Shown here: piece after piece, positions 1 to 10,824 of the stretch
How the letters are laid out: every line of letters begins with the position of its first letter
Numbering within the stretch: the stretch's first letter is position 1
NCBI GenBank assembly: GCA_036003705.1
Contig: DASYSE010000115.1
Location: forward strand, 1 to 19,439
Direction: 5' to 3'
Length of the DNA: 19,439 bases
From: CALGFH01 sp036003705
GTDB lineage: Bacteria; Actinomycetota; CALGFH01
The notes under the pieces: model-generated
What the model saw: the letters and a program-made list of their open reading frames with translations, nothing else
Database searches by the model: none
Told to the model about the DNA's origin: nothing
Made by a program: the position numbers and the translations under genes

Positions 1-835
1 TCCGGTAGAGGCTGAACGCTCCCTGCGCCACCAGCGTTCCCTGGTAGAGCCCTTGCATCCGCTTCACCGACGCGATGCCCAGGAAGTAGTCCCACTCCTG
101 CATCCGGGTCCAGAGGTTGTCGCGGCTGTTGCGGACCAGCACCGATCCGGCCACCGCCTGGACGTCATCCGGTGCGCTCAGCAGCCGGGCGATGAGCTGG
201 CGGATTGCTCGCGGGTGCAGCAGGGTGTCAGCGTCCAGCGTGATGACGAGCTCGGTCTGCACCGTCGCCAGTCCGGTATTGAGGGCATGGCTCTTGCCGG
301 GACGCGGCTCGTCGATGCAGCGGACGTCCAGGCCGTTGGCTGCCCCGAACGCCTCCGCGATGGCACGGGTGCCGTCGGTGGAGCCGTTGTCGACGACCAG
401 GACCTGGACCGAGCCCGGATAGTCCTGGCGGGCGACGTAGGCGATCGCCTCCTCGATCCGCTCGGCCTCGTTGCGGGCGGCGATGAGCACCGTGACCGGC
501 GTGGTCGGATGGGAGCTGCGCAGGGGAGGCTGGCGGTCCAGCACGAGGCTGATGGCGAGGAAGGCAACCAGCCACCCTGGGAGGTACGCCACCAGCGTGA
601 CGACCAGGATCGCCGGGAGGATCGTGATGGCCGAGGCCAGCTCACCAACCCATGGCAGCGACAGCCAGACCGAGACCCCGACCCAGCTGAGCGCCAAGAC
701 CTGCGCGACCGCGAATTTCACCGTCACCGAGAGGTACAGCCGTCGCGTCGTCCGTTGCCCAGGCGCGACACCGGCGGCATCACCCGACGCCGACCGCCGC
801 CGATCGTCTCCGACCCTGCTCGCCGTTCGCCCCAC
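1..835 (-). CDS. Membrane-anchored family 2 glycosyltransferase (3' end beyond the window)
   Basis: This gene is read leftwards and runs off the left edge, so only about 278 N-terminal residues are visible. It begins with a basic segment and one or two hydrophobic membrane stretches (about residues 39-60 and 66-98). A GT-A domain starts near residue 113 with TPVTVLIAARNEAERIEEA, followed by LVVDNGSTDG (147-155), RPGKSHALNTGL and the metal/sugar-nucleotide DxD motif in ITLDADT (201-203). These are hallmarks of processive or lipid-linked family 2 transferases such as the PgaC/NodC group. The acceptor-site QxxRW motif would lie outside the window. The GTG start at 835 is chosen because AGGGGAG lies 6 nt upstream and an in-frame TGA (about 865-867) allows no earlier start. 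The substrate is not identifiable; a cell-surface or exopolysaccharide role is inference. Confidence 0.88.
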   Translation of the reverse strand, partial: MGRTASRVGDDRRRSASGDAAGVAPGQRTTRRLYLSVTVKFAVAQVLALSWVGVSVWLSLPWVGELASAITILPAILVVTLVAYLPGWLVAFLAISLVLDRQPPLRSSHPTTPVTVLIAARNEAERIEEAIAYVARQDYPGSVQVLVVDNGSTDGTRAIAEAFGAANGLDVRCIDEPRPGKSHALNTGLATVQTELVITLDADTLLHPRAIRQLIARLLSAPDDVQAVAGSVLVRNSRDNLWTRMQEWDYFLGIASVKRMQGLYQGTLVAQGAFSLYR

Positions 836-858
836 GCTCGGCTCCCCTGGCCACCTGG

Positions 859-900
859 GAGGTCAGCTGACCCTCCTGAGAGGTCAGCTGACCCTCCCGA
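859..900. repeat. Two tandem 21-bp units, each with the palindrome GGTCAGCTGACC
   Basis: Units 859-879 and 880-900 differ at two positions. Each contains the perfect 12-bp palindrome GGTCAGCTGACC (861-872 and 882-893). The palindrome centres are 21 bp apart, about two helical turns, and lie 26-58 bp upstream of the glycosyltransferase start. That geometry would suit a paired operator, but no regulator is visible and function is unproven. Confidence 0.75.
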
Positions 901-910
901 AGGGTGTCGA

Positions 911-1027
911 CCGGCGAGATAGGTCCCTGTAGGTGCGTCCCGACATCACCCGGCGAGATAGGTCCCTGTAGGCGCGTCCCGACATCACCCGGCGAGATGG
1001 GTCCCTGTAGGCGCGTCCCGACATCAC
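911..1027. repeat. Three tandem copies of a 39-bp unit
   Basis: Copies lie at 911-949, 950-988 and 989-1027, each beginning CCGGCGAGAT and ending CGACATCAC. They differ by single substitutions (GTGCG versus GCGCG near the middle, and ATAGG versus ATGGG). The array is exact in register with no spacer, so it is a minisatellite and not a CRISPR array. I do not recognise the unit. Confidence 0.85.
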
Positions 1028-1105
1028 CTGCCAGCATCGCCCGACCGCGCCAACCGCCCGCCGGCGCCGAGCCGTCGGCCGGCCACCTCCCGCGGGCAGG
1101 GGATC

Positions 1106-1111
1106 TATCCT
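1106..1111 (+). promoter_or_regulatory. Possible -10 box of the dehydratase gene
   Basis: TATCCT fits the actinobacterial TANNNT consensus and sits 47 bp before the GTG start. No convincing -35 box is seen at 16-18 bp, so this is tentative. Confidence 0.3.
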
Positions 1112-1157
1112 GTGCTCCGAACCAGCCGGCCTCAGCGGTTGGGGAAAGGAGCAGAAG

Positions 1158-2114
1158 GTGAACCCAGCAGCGGTGCGGTCCGCAGCGGCGCGGATCGCCG
1201 GCCGGGTGCACCGCACCCCGGTGCGCACCTCGGCCACCCTCGACGACCGGACCGGCGCCCAGGTCCTGGTCAAGGACGAGGCGGTCCAGAAGACCGGCTC
1301 GTTCAAGGCCCGCGGAGCCCTGAACCGCCTGCTGACCCTGCCCGAGGAGGCGCGCGAGCCCGGCCTGGTCTGTGTGACGGCCGGCAACCACGGGGCCGCC
1401 GTTGCCTGGGCGGCCGCCCAGGTCGGGGCCAAGGCGACCGTGGTCATGCCGACCTACAGCCCCGCCGCCAAGGTGGCCGCCTGCTGGAGCTACGGCGCCG
1501 AGGTGGTCCTGCACGGCGACACCACCGGGGAGGCGTTCGCCGAGTGCGAACGGCTGCGGCGCGAACGCGGCCTCACCTTCGTGCACCCGTTCGACGACCC
1601 CGAGATCGTCGCCGGCCAGGGCACCGCCGGCCTGGAGCTGGTCGAGGACGCCGGACCGGTCGACGTCTGGGTCGTGAGCGTCGGGGGCGGCGGGCTTGCT
1701 TGTGGAACCTCCCTGGCCATCCGCGAGGCCAACCCCGACTGCCGGGTGGTCGCGGTCGAGCCGGAGGGCGCGGCCGCCCTGAGCGCCGCCCTCGCCGCCG
1801 GCAAGCCGGTCCCGATCGTCGCCCGATCGGTGGCCGACGGGCTCTGCGCCCCGTTCGCCGGGCCGCTCACCCTCCCGCTGTTCCGTGACCTGGTCGACCA
1901 GGTGGTGCTCCTGTCCGAGGCCGAGCTGCTGGCCGGGGTCCGCTTCGTGATGGAACGCATGAAGGTGGTGGTGGAGCCGGCCGGCGCGGCCACCGTCGCC
2001 GCCCTGCTCACCGGCAAGGCAGGCGAGCTCACCGGCCGGCGGGTGGGGACGATCCTCACCGGCGGCAACATCGACCTCGGCGTGGTCGTCCCCCAGCTGC
2101 CGGCAGCGGACTGA
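1158..2114 (+). CDS. PLP-dependent threonine/serine dehydratase family protein (short form)
   Basis: This 318-residue fold-type II PLP enzyme has the hallmarks of threonine/serine ammonia-lyases. The PLP-binding lysine is in KTGSFKARGA (K50), the substrate loop is TAGNHG (74-79), the HPFDD and GQGT motifs lie near 143-156, and the phosphate-binding loop SVGGGGL is at 174-180. A GGN motif closes the fold near residue 303. The length stops at the catalytic domain and there is no C-terminal ACT regulatory domain. It therefore resembles catabolic or serine-racemase-like members and not the feedback-inhibited biosynthetic IlvA. The expected reaction is deamination of threonine or serine to a 2-oxo acid and ammonia in the cytoplasm. 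The GTG start has AAAGGAG 6 nt upstream. The substrate (Thr, Ser, or racemisation) cannot be decided from sequence. The stop codon falls inside a 25-bp repeat. Confidence 0.9.
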   Translation: MNPAAVRSAAARIAGRVHRTPVRTSATLDDRTGAQVLVKDEAVQKTGSFKARGALNRLLTLPEEAREPGLVCVTAGNHGAAVAWAAAQVGAKATVVMPTYSPAAKVAACWSYGAEVVLHGDTTGEAFAECERLRRERGLTFVHPFDDPEIVAGQGTAGLELVEDAGPVDVWVVSVGGGGLACGTSLAIREANPDCRVVAVEPEGAAALSAALAAGKPVPIVARSVADGLCAPFAGPLTLPLFRDLVDQVVLLSEAELLAGVRFVMERMKVVVEPAGAATVAALLTGKAGELTGRRVGTILTGGNIDLGVVVPQLPAAD

Positions 2115-2160
2115 CCAGGAGCACTCCACCTGGGCCTGACCAGGAGCACTCCACCTGGGC
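2111..2160. repeat. Two perfect tandem 25-bp units overlapping the dehydratase stop
   Basis: Units 2111-2135 and 2136-2160 are identical, beginning CTGACCAGGAGCACT and ending CCACCTGGGC. A further CTGACC follows at 2161-2166 and GCTGACC just after it. The TGA stop of the upstream gene (2112-2114) lies in unit 1. Each unit holds the short inverted arms CCAGG/CCTGG. The function is unknown. Confidence 0.85.
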
Positions 2161-2176
2161 CTGACCGGCTGACCGT

Positions 2177-2195
2177 CGCAACGTTGCGGTAGCCT
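2177..2195 (+). promoter_or_regulatory. Candidate mfd promoter with a 12-bp palindrome
   Basis: The perfect palindrome CGCAACGTTGCG (2177-2188) directly abuts a possible -10 box TAGCCT (2190-2195), 87 bp before the mfd start. A CTGACC at 2169-2174 could be a weak -35 with a short spacer. The palindrome lies between the two boxes, where a repressor could bind. It does not match the actinobacterial LexA box. A perfect TTGACA at 2201-2206 has no -10 at the right distance. Confidence 0.35.
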
Positions 2196-2281
2196 GGACG
2201 TTGACATAGCGGGAGCCCCCGGCTGCGGCCGTCGGGGCTACCCGTCTGTGCACCAGCGCCGCTGCCAAAGGACTCAACGAC

Positions 2282-5827
<3,546 letters not shown>

Positions 5828-5843
5828 ACTGGCCGGGCGACGG

Positions 5844-5849
5844 TAGGCT
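5844..5849 (+). promoter_or_regulatory. Possible -10 box before pgm
   Basis: TAGGCT lies 52 bp before the pgm start in the context CGGTAGGCTGG, nearly the same as CGGTAGCCTGG before mfd. A second TANNNT match, TACCGT, is at 5864-5869. No -35 box is evident. pgm may instead be read from the mfd transcript. Confidence 0.25.
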
Positions 5850-5901
5850 GGCTCCCGGCCGGGTACCGTATGCGGAGAGCCTTCTGGAGCGGGGTGAGCG
5901 T

Positions 5902-7554
5902 ATGACGGTGAGCGAACGGGCCGGGCGGCCGGCCGAGGCGTCGATGCTGGTGGACGTCGAGCGGCTGGTCCGGGCCTACTACGAGGAGCAGCCCGACCCG
6001 TCGGTGGCCGAGCAGCAGGTCGCCTTCGGGACCTCGGGGCACCGGGGGTCGTCGCTGAAGGCGTCGTTCAACGAGGCCCACATCCTGGCCACCACCGAGG
6101 CGATCTGCCGCTACCGCGGGCAGCAGGGGATCGACGGGCCGCTGTTCCTGGGGCGCGACACCCACGCGCTGTCGGAGCCGGCCCAGCGCACCGCCCTGGA
6201 GGTGCTGGCCGCCCGCGGCATCGACGTGCGGGTCGACAGCCAGGACCGGGCCGCCCCCACTCCCGCCGTCTCCCACGCGATCCTCGCCTGGAACCGCGGG
6301 CGGCGCGACCATCCGGCCGACGGGATCGTGGTCACCCCCTCCCACAACCCGCCGGAGGACGGCGGCTTCAAGTACAACCCGCCCAACGGCGGCCCCGCCG
6401 ACACCGACATCACCGGGTGGATCCAGGACGAGGCCAACCGGCTGCTGCGGGCCGGGCTGGACGGCGTGCAACGCCTGCCGGCCGAGCAGGCTGCCAAGGC
6501 TCCGACCGTGCGGCGCTACGACTACGTCGCCGCCTACGTCGACGACCTGCCGTCGATCGTCGACCTGGAGGCAGTCCGCGGCGCCGGGCTGCGGCTGGGG
6601 GTCGACCCGCTCGGCGGGGCGGCGATCGACTACTGGACCGCGATCGGCGAGCGCCACGGCCTCGACCTGGAGGTGGTCAACGACGCCGTCGACCCCACCT
6701 TCGGCTTCATGTCGGTGGACTGGGACGGCAAGATCCGCATGGACCCCTCCTCCCGGTACGCCATGGCCGGGCTGATCGACCTGCGGGGCCGCTTCGACGT
6801 CGCCTTCGCCAACGACGCCGACGCCGACCGGCACGGCATCGTCACCGGCGGCGCCGGCCTGCTCAACCCCAACCACTACCTGGCGGCGATGGTCGCCTTC
6901 CTGTTCGGCGGTGGACGCGAATGGGGCAGCGGGGTCGGGGTCGGCAAGACCATGGTGTCCAGCAGCATGATCGACCGGGTGACGGCCGACCTGGGCCGGC
7001 GGCTGGACGAGGTCCCGGTCGGTTTCAAGTGGTTCGTGGACGGGCTGCTGGACGGCTCGCTCGGCTTCGGCGGCGAGGAGAGCGCCGGCGCATCGTTCCT
7101 GCGCCGCGACGGCACCGTCTGGACCACCGACAAGGACGGCATCGTCTGCTGCCTGCTGGCGGCCGAGATGACCGCCCGCCGCGGTGCCGACCCTGGTGCG
7201 CAGTACCAGGAGCTGACCGGCCGGTTCGGCGACCCTGCCTACCGGCGCATCGACGCGCCGGCCACGCCTCGGCAGAAGGCCGTGCTCAAGCAGCTGTCGG
7301 CCGGCGACATCAAGGCCTCGGAGCTGGCCGGTGAGCCGATCGCCGAGGTGCTGACGTCGGCCCCCGCCAACGGCGCGGGGCTCGGCGGGGTCAAGGTGGT
7401 CACCGAGAACGGCTGGTTCGCGGCCCGCCCGTCCGGCACCGAGGACGTCTACAAGGTCTACGCCGAGAGCTTCCTCGGGACCGAGCACCTGGAACGCATC
7501 CTGGAGGAGGCCCAGACCGTCGTCGGCGCCGCCCTGGACGCCGCCGGCGCCTGA
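5902..7554 (+). CDS. pgm: Alpha-D-glucose phosphate-specific phosphoglucomutase
   Basis: This enzyme interconverts glucose-1-phosphate and glucose-6-phosphate, linking glycogen and sugar-nucleotide synthesis to glycolysis. The 550-residue length matches Pgm of the E. coli type (546). The catalytic phosphoserine loop TPSHNP has Ser147. The Mg-binding loop DADADR supplies D305, D307 and D309. The sugar-binding GGEES is at 390-394, and the phosphate-binding loop RPSGTED is at 509-515. The N-terminus has FGTSGHRGSS, typical of this branch. The ATG at 5902 follows a purine-rich GGAGCGGGGTGAGCG stretch. The reading frame stays open far upstream inside mfd, but that extension is an out-of-frame shadow of mfd. 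It ends 3 bp from the stop of the convergent aldo-keto reductase gene. It could feed the glycosyltransferase at the left edge, but that is inference. Confidence 0.97.
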   Translation: MTVSERAGRPAEASMLVDVERLVRAYYEEQPDPSVAEQQVAFGTSGHRGSSLKASFNEAHILATTEAICRYRGQQGIDGPLFLGRDTHALSEPAQRTALEVLAARGIDVRVDSQDRAAPTPAVSHAILAWNRGRRDHPADGIVVTPSHNPPEDGGFKYNPPNGGPADTDITGWIQDEANRLLRAGLDGVQRLPAEQAAKAPTVRRYDYVAAYVDDLPSIVDLEAVRGAGLRLGVDPLGGAAIDYWTAIGERHGLDLEVVNDAVDPTFGFMSVDWDGKIRMDPSSRYAMAGLIDLRGRFDVAFANDADADRHGIVTGGAGLLNPNHYLAAMVAFLFGGGREWGSGVGVGKTMVSSSMIDRVTADLGRRLDEVPVGFKWFVDGLLDGSLGFGGEESAGASFLRRDGTVWTTDKDGIVCCLLAAEMTARRGADPGAQYQELTGRFGDPAYRRIDAPATPRQKAVLKQLSAGDIKASELAGEPIAEVLTSAPANGAGLGGVKVVTENGWFAARPSGTEDVYKVYAESFLGTEHLERILEEAQTVVGAALDAAGA

Positions 7555-7557
7555 TCG

Positions 7558-8583
7558 CTACTGGCTGCTGGACGCGGCCCACAGGTTGATGCCGGCATCG
7601 GTGGCGTGCCGGTCGATCTCGGCCAGCTCGTCGGTGCCGAACGCCAGGTTGTCGAGCGCGGCGACGTTGTCCTCGAGCTGGGCGACGCTGCTGGCCCCGA
7701 GCAGGGCCGAGGTGACCCGCGGGTCGCGCAGCGTCCAGGCGACCGCCATCTGGGCCAGGGTCTGCCCCCGGCCGGCCGCGATCTGGTGCAGCGCCCTGAC
7801 CCTGGCCAGGTTCTCCTCGTTGAGCTGGTCGGCGTCGAGCGTGCCGGGCCGGCTGGCCCGGGAGCCCTCGGGGACGCCGTCGAGGTAGCGGCCGGTGAGC
7901 AGGCCCTGGGCCAGGGGCGAGAACACGATGCAGCCGATCCCTTCCTGGCCGAGCACGTCGAGCAGGCCGTCCTCGAGCCAGCGGTTCAGCATCGAGTACG
8001 AGGGCTGGTGGATGAGCAGGGGGGTGCCAAGGCCGCGCAGGATCTCGGCCGCCCGCCGGGTGCGCACGGCCGAGTAGGACGAGATGCCGGCGTACAGCGC
8101 CTTGCCCTGGCGCACGGCCGCGTCCAGCGCCCCCATCGTCTCCTCCAGCGGCGTCTCCGGGTCCACCCGGTGGGAGTAGAAGATGTCGACGTACGGCAGG
8201 CCCATGCGCGCCAGGCTCTGGTCCAGGCTGGCCAGCAGGTACTTGCGCGAGCCCCGGTCGCCGTAGGGGCCGGGCCACATGTCATAGCCGGCCTTGGTGG
8301 AGATCACCAGCTCGTCGCGGTAGGCGCGCAGGTCGGTGGCCAGGATGCGGCCGAAGTTCTCCTCGGCCGAGCCGTAGGGCGGGCCGTAGTTGTTGGCCAG
8401 GTCGAAATGGGTGATGCCGAGGTCGAAGGCGCGGCGCACGATCGCCCGCTGGTCCTCCAACGGCCGGTCGCCGCCGAAGTTCTGCCACAGGCCGAGCGAC
8501 ACGGCCGGCAGCTCCAGCCCGCTGCGCCCCACCCGGCGGTAGCCCATGGTGTCGTAGCGGCCCTTGGCCGGGAGGTAGCTCAT
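7558..8583 (-). CDS. gpr: L-glyceraldehyde 3-phosphate reductase-like aldo/keto reductase (YghZ/Gpr type)
   Basis: This 341-residue NADPH-dependent aldo/keto reductase is very close to E. coli YghZ (Gpr), which reduces L-glyceraldehyde 3-phosphate and methylglyoxal. Shared stretches include ITHFDLANNYGPP, GSAEENFGR, ISTKAGYDMWPGPYG, GSRKYLLASLDQSL and YVDIFYSHRVD. The catalytic tetrad is visible as D61, Y66, K97 and H138. The C-terminal half has the cofactor-binding SPLAQGLLTGRYL and LLGASS segments. The start is the ATG at 8583, which matches the family N-terminus (YDTMGYRRVGRSGL). No Shine-Dalgarno site precedes it, and a -10-like GACAAT ends 6 nt before the ATG, so the mRNA may be leaderless. 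The frame stays open far upstream, across the divergent gene, but that part is a shadow. A role detoxifying three-carbon aldehydes is inferred from the family. Confidence 0.95.
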   Translation of the reverse strand: MSYLPAKGRYDTMGYRRVGRSGLELPAVSLGLWQNFGGDRPLEDQRAIVRRAFDLGITHFDLANNYGPPYGSAEENFGRILATDLRAYRDELVISTKAGYDMWPGPYGDRGSRKYLLASLDQSLARMGLPYVDIFYSHRVDPETPLEETMGALDAAVRQGKALYAGISSYSAVRTRRAAEILRGLGTPLLIHQPSYSMLNRWLEDGLLDVLGQEGIGCIVFSPLAQGLLTGRYLDGVPEGSRASRPGTLDADQLNEENLARVRALHQIAAGRGQTLAQMAVAWTLRDPRVTSALLGASSVAQLEDNVAALDNLAFGTDELAEIDRHATDAGINLWAASSSQ

Positions 8584-8664
8584 CGCGGCATTGTCGCACC
8601 GAAGCACGGCACCCGCCGGTATGCTTGGGCATTGTCGTCGTCGAGTCGTGAACGTGAGGTTGTC
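8584..8664. promoter_or_regulatory. Divergent control region between the gpr-type and SurA-type genes
   Basis: The 81-bp gap holds a rightward -10 candidate TATGCT (8620-8625), 39 bp before the TTG start. A leftward -10 candidate GACAAT (complement of 8590-8595) lies 6 nt before the reductase ATG. The 10-bp sequence GGCATTGTCG occurs twice in direct orientation (8587-8596 and 8628-8637), 41 bp apart, about four helical turns. No good -35 boxes are seen. Confidence 0.4.
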
Positions 8665-9738
8665 TTGCGCCGTCTGCTCCCCGTCCTGTGCCTCGCCGTC
8701 GCCGTCGCCGCCGCCGGCTGCTCCGGCCTCGGTGTCCGCAACCAGGACGCCGCAACGGTCAACGGCGTCGGGATCCCGACCAGCCGCCTGACCGACATGA
8801 CCAAAGCCCAGCTCGGCCAGCAACAGCAGGGACAGGACCAGCAGACCCAGCAACCGCAGCAGGGGCAGGACATCGAGGGGGCCACCCGGCAGGCGCTGGA
8901 GGGGCTGATCCAGTTCCAGCTGGTCCTCGACGGCGCCCGCAAGGCCGGCATCACCGTCGAGGAGCGCGACGTCGACGCCCGCATGGACCAGCTCAAGCAG
9001 CAGGTGGCCGCCCAGGGCCAGAACTACGAGGAGCTGCTGCAGGCGCGCAACCTCTCCGAGGAGGTGCTGCGCACCCAGCAGCGGGTGCAGCTCGCGGTCG
9101 ACCTGGTCGCGGTCAAGCTGGTCCCCTACTCGCCCGACGCCGTGCTGCGCAAGACCCTCGACAAGCGCAGGGAAGACTTCCTGGAGGTCCGCGTCCGCCA
9201 CGTGCTGGCCAAGGACAAGGCGAGCGCCGATGCGGCCCGCCGCGAGCTGGTCGCCTCCGGCGACTGGCAGGCGGTGGCCAAGCGGAGGTCGATCGACACC
9301 CAGAGCAAGGACAAGGCCGGCGACCTCGGCTTCAACGCCAAGGGTGCGACCGTCAAGCCGTTCGAGGCGGCCGAGTTCGAGCTGGCCGGGCAGGGCGACT
9401 GCAAGGGCAAGACCAGCGGGTCGTGCGCCTCGCCGATCTCCCAGCCGGTCAAGACCCAGTTCGGCTTCCACGTGCTCCAGGTCGTCGGCGTGCGGCTGCC
9501 GACGCTCGACAACGATCTGCGCAACAAGCTCGAGCCGACCGTCAAGGAACGTCGTCAGCAGGCCGTCCAGCGCTGGTTCGAGGAGCAGGTCAAGCAGGCC
9601 GACGTGACCGTCAACCCGCGGTTCGGGCGCTGGGACGCCGAGAACGGCAAGGTGATCGACCGGGAGACCGCCCCCGGCGCCGGCGTCACGACCACGACCC
9701 CCGGGCTCGGCGGCCCTGCGCCGACCCAGCAGCCGTAG
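8665..9738 (+). CDS. SurA/PrsA-like peptidylprolyl isomerase lipoprotein
   Basis: This 357-residue extracytoplasmic folding factor starts with a lipoprotein signal peptide, MRRLLPVLCLAVAVAAAGC, whose lipobox cysteine is C19. A Gln-rich stretch follows (about 51-71). A helical SurA N-like domain runs to about residue 165, including the segment ITVEERDVDARMDQLKQQV. A parvulin-type rotamase domain lies at about 173-278, from EVRVRHVLAKDKA to TQFGFHVLQV. The C-terminal tail is rich in Thr and Pro. The TTG start has GAGG 6 nt upstream and gives an intact signal peptide; the frame extends further upstream but only as a shadow of the reductase gene. mazG begins 6 nt after the stop. SurA-like lipoproteins next to mazG and eno are a recurring actinobacterial arrangement. 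The PPIase family is clear; catalytic activity is not proven by sequence. Confidence 0.9.
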   Translation: MRRLLPVLCLAVAVAAAGCSGLGVRNQDAATVNGVGIPTSRLTDMTKAQLGQQQQGQDQQTQQPQQGQDIEGATRQALEGLIQFQLVLDGARKAGITVEERDVDARMDQLKQQVAAQGQNYEELLQARNLSEEVLRTQQRVQLAVDLVAVKLVPYSPDAVLRKTLDKRREDFLEVRVRHVLAKDKASADAARRELVASGDWQAVAKRRSIDTQSKDKAGDLGFNAKGATVKPFEAAEFELAGQGDCKGKTSGSCASPISQPVKTQFGFHVLQVVGVRLPTLDNDLRNKLEPTVKERRQQAVQRWFEEQVKQADVTVNPRFGRWDAENGKVIDRETAPGAGVTTTTPGLGGPAPTQQP

Positions 9739-9744
9739 GGCCTG

Positions 9745-10824
9745 ATGACCAGGGTGGTGCTGGTCGCCTCCAGCCCGCGCCTGCCGTTGCTGTTCCCACC
9801 CCAGACCTGGCGGGCGCTGGACGCCGCCCGGCCGGTGTGGCTGCTGGACGCCGGCCACCCGTCGCTGCCGGCGCTGGAGGTCGCCGAGGTCCCGTGGGAG
9901 GTCCTGGCTCCGGCCGACGACACCGGCCCGGCCGGCCGCGACCTGCTCCTGGTCGGGCAGGGACTCGACCTGGACGCGGTGGCGCTGGCCAGGCGGCAGG
10001 CCGACGCCCTGCTCGACCTGGCCAGGCGGGACGGGACGGCGACGCTGCTGCTGCCGCCCGTCAACGACGGCCCGCTGGTGCAGCTGGTCGCCGACCGGGC
10101 CGCCCGCAGCCACATCGAGGTCGAGGCCGTCTACCCGGTTGGCGAGCCCAAGGGCGCCGCACTGCTCGACCTGGTCGCCACCGAGACCCGTCTGCGCGGC
10201 CCCGACGGCTGCCCGTGGGACCGCGAGCAGACCCACGCCTCCCTGGCCAGGCACCTGGTCGAGGAGGCCTACGAGGTGCTGGACGCGATCGAGGAAGGCG
10301 ACCCCGAGCACCTGCGCGAGGAGCTCGGCGACCTGCTGCTCCAGGTCGTCTTCCACGCCCAGCTGGCCGAGGACGCCGGCCACTTCGACGTCGACGGGGT
10401 GGCCAGGGCGATCACCGAGAAGCTGCTCCGCCGCCACCCGCACGTCTTCGGCGACCTGCAGGTCGCCTCCGCCGGCGAGGTCGTCCGCAACTGGGAGGCG
10501 ATCAAGCGCGAGGAGGAGGGCCGATCCGACCCGCTGGCCGGGATCCCCTCGGCCCTGCCGGCCCTGCAGCTGGCCGCCAAGCTCCAGAAGCGCGCCCCCG
10601 ACGGCGGTCTTGACAGCCAGACCGGCTCGCCGGCCAGGATCGGCAGGCAGCTGGACGACCTGGTCGCGACGACCGACCCCGATCGGCTGGAGCAGGCGGT
10701 CGGAGACCTCCTCTTCGAGGTGGTCGCGCTGGCCAGGGCCAGCGGCGTCGAGCCGGAGGCCGCCCTCCGCCGCACCGCCCGTCGCTTCCGGGCACGGTTG
10801 CTGGCCCCCACCCCCGAAGGGTGA
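9745..10824 (+). CDS. mazG: Nucleoside triphosphate pyrophosphohydrolase MazG
   Basis: MazG hydrolyses (d)NTPs to monophosphates and PPi, cleaning damaged nucleotides and influencing (p)ppGpp levels. The first MazG domain begins around residue 143 with RGPDGCPWDREQTHASL. Metal-binding acidic residues appear in EEAYEVLDAI (E174, E177) and REELGDLLLQ (E193, D196). A second, shorter half near 300-350 repeats the pattern (EQAVGDLLFEVVALAR), as in E. coli MazG. The first 140 residues form a divergent N-terminal region. It recalls the extension in mycobacterial MazG and the place held by a methylase domain in Bacillus YabN, and I see no intact methylase motif. The ATG lies 6 nt after the SurA-like gene's stop, which suggests translational coupling. 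The stop codon overlaps the first unit of the 20-bp repeat. Confidence 0.95.
   Translation: MTRVVLVASSPRLPLLFPPQTWRALDAARPVWLLDAGHPSLPALEVAEVPWEVLAPADDTGPAGRDLLLVGQGLDLDAVALARRQADALLDLARRDGTATLLLPPVNDGPLVQLVADRAARSHIEVEAVYPVGEPKGAALLDLVATETRLRGPDGCPWDREQTHASLARHLVEEAYEVLDAIEEGDPEHLREELGDLLLQVVFHAQLAEDAGHFDVDGVARAITEKLLRRHPHVFGDLQVASAGEVVRNWEAIKREEEGRSDPLAGIPSALPALQLAAKLQKRAPDGGLDSQTGSPARIGRQLDDLVATTDPDRLEQAVGDLLFEVVALARASGVEPEAALRRTARRFRARLLAPTPEG

Larger units (their letters stand above)
836..1157. other. Repeat-filled divergent intergenic spacer
   Basis: This 322-bp gap separates the left-reading glycosyltransferase from the right-reading dehydratase. I see no credible gene in it. It holds a two-copy 21-bp repeat, a three-copy 39-bp repeat and, near the dehydratase, a possible -10 box. 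Short open frames cross it on both strands because the 21- and 39-bp units are multiples of three, but they have no ribosome site or recognisable product. Confidence 0.6.

Noticed and set aside
911..1027. A CRISPR array
   Set aside because: The 39-bp units are contiguous with no variable spacers, there are only three, and no cas gene is near.
859..1027. Ends of an insertion sequence
   Set aside because: No transposase gene, no paired terminal inverted repeats and no target duplication could be seen.
2201..2206. TTGACA as the -35 box of the mfd promoter
   Set aside because: No TANNNT hexamer lies 16-19 bp downstream.
8584..10443. Minus-strand extension of the reductase frame to 961 codons
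   Set aside because: It lies opposite the SurA-like and mazG genes, which have clear motifs. The reductase begins at its conserved N-terminus at 8583.
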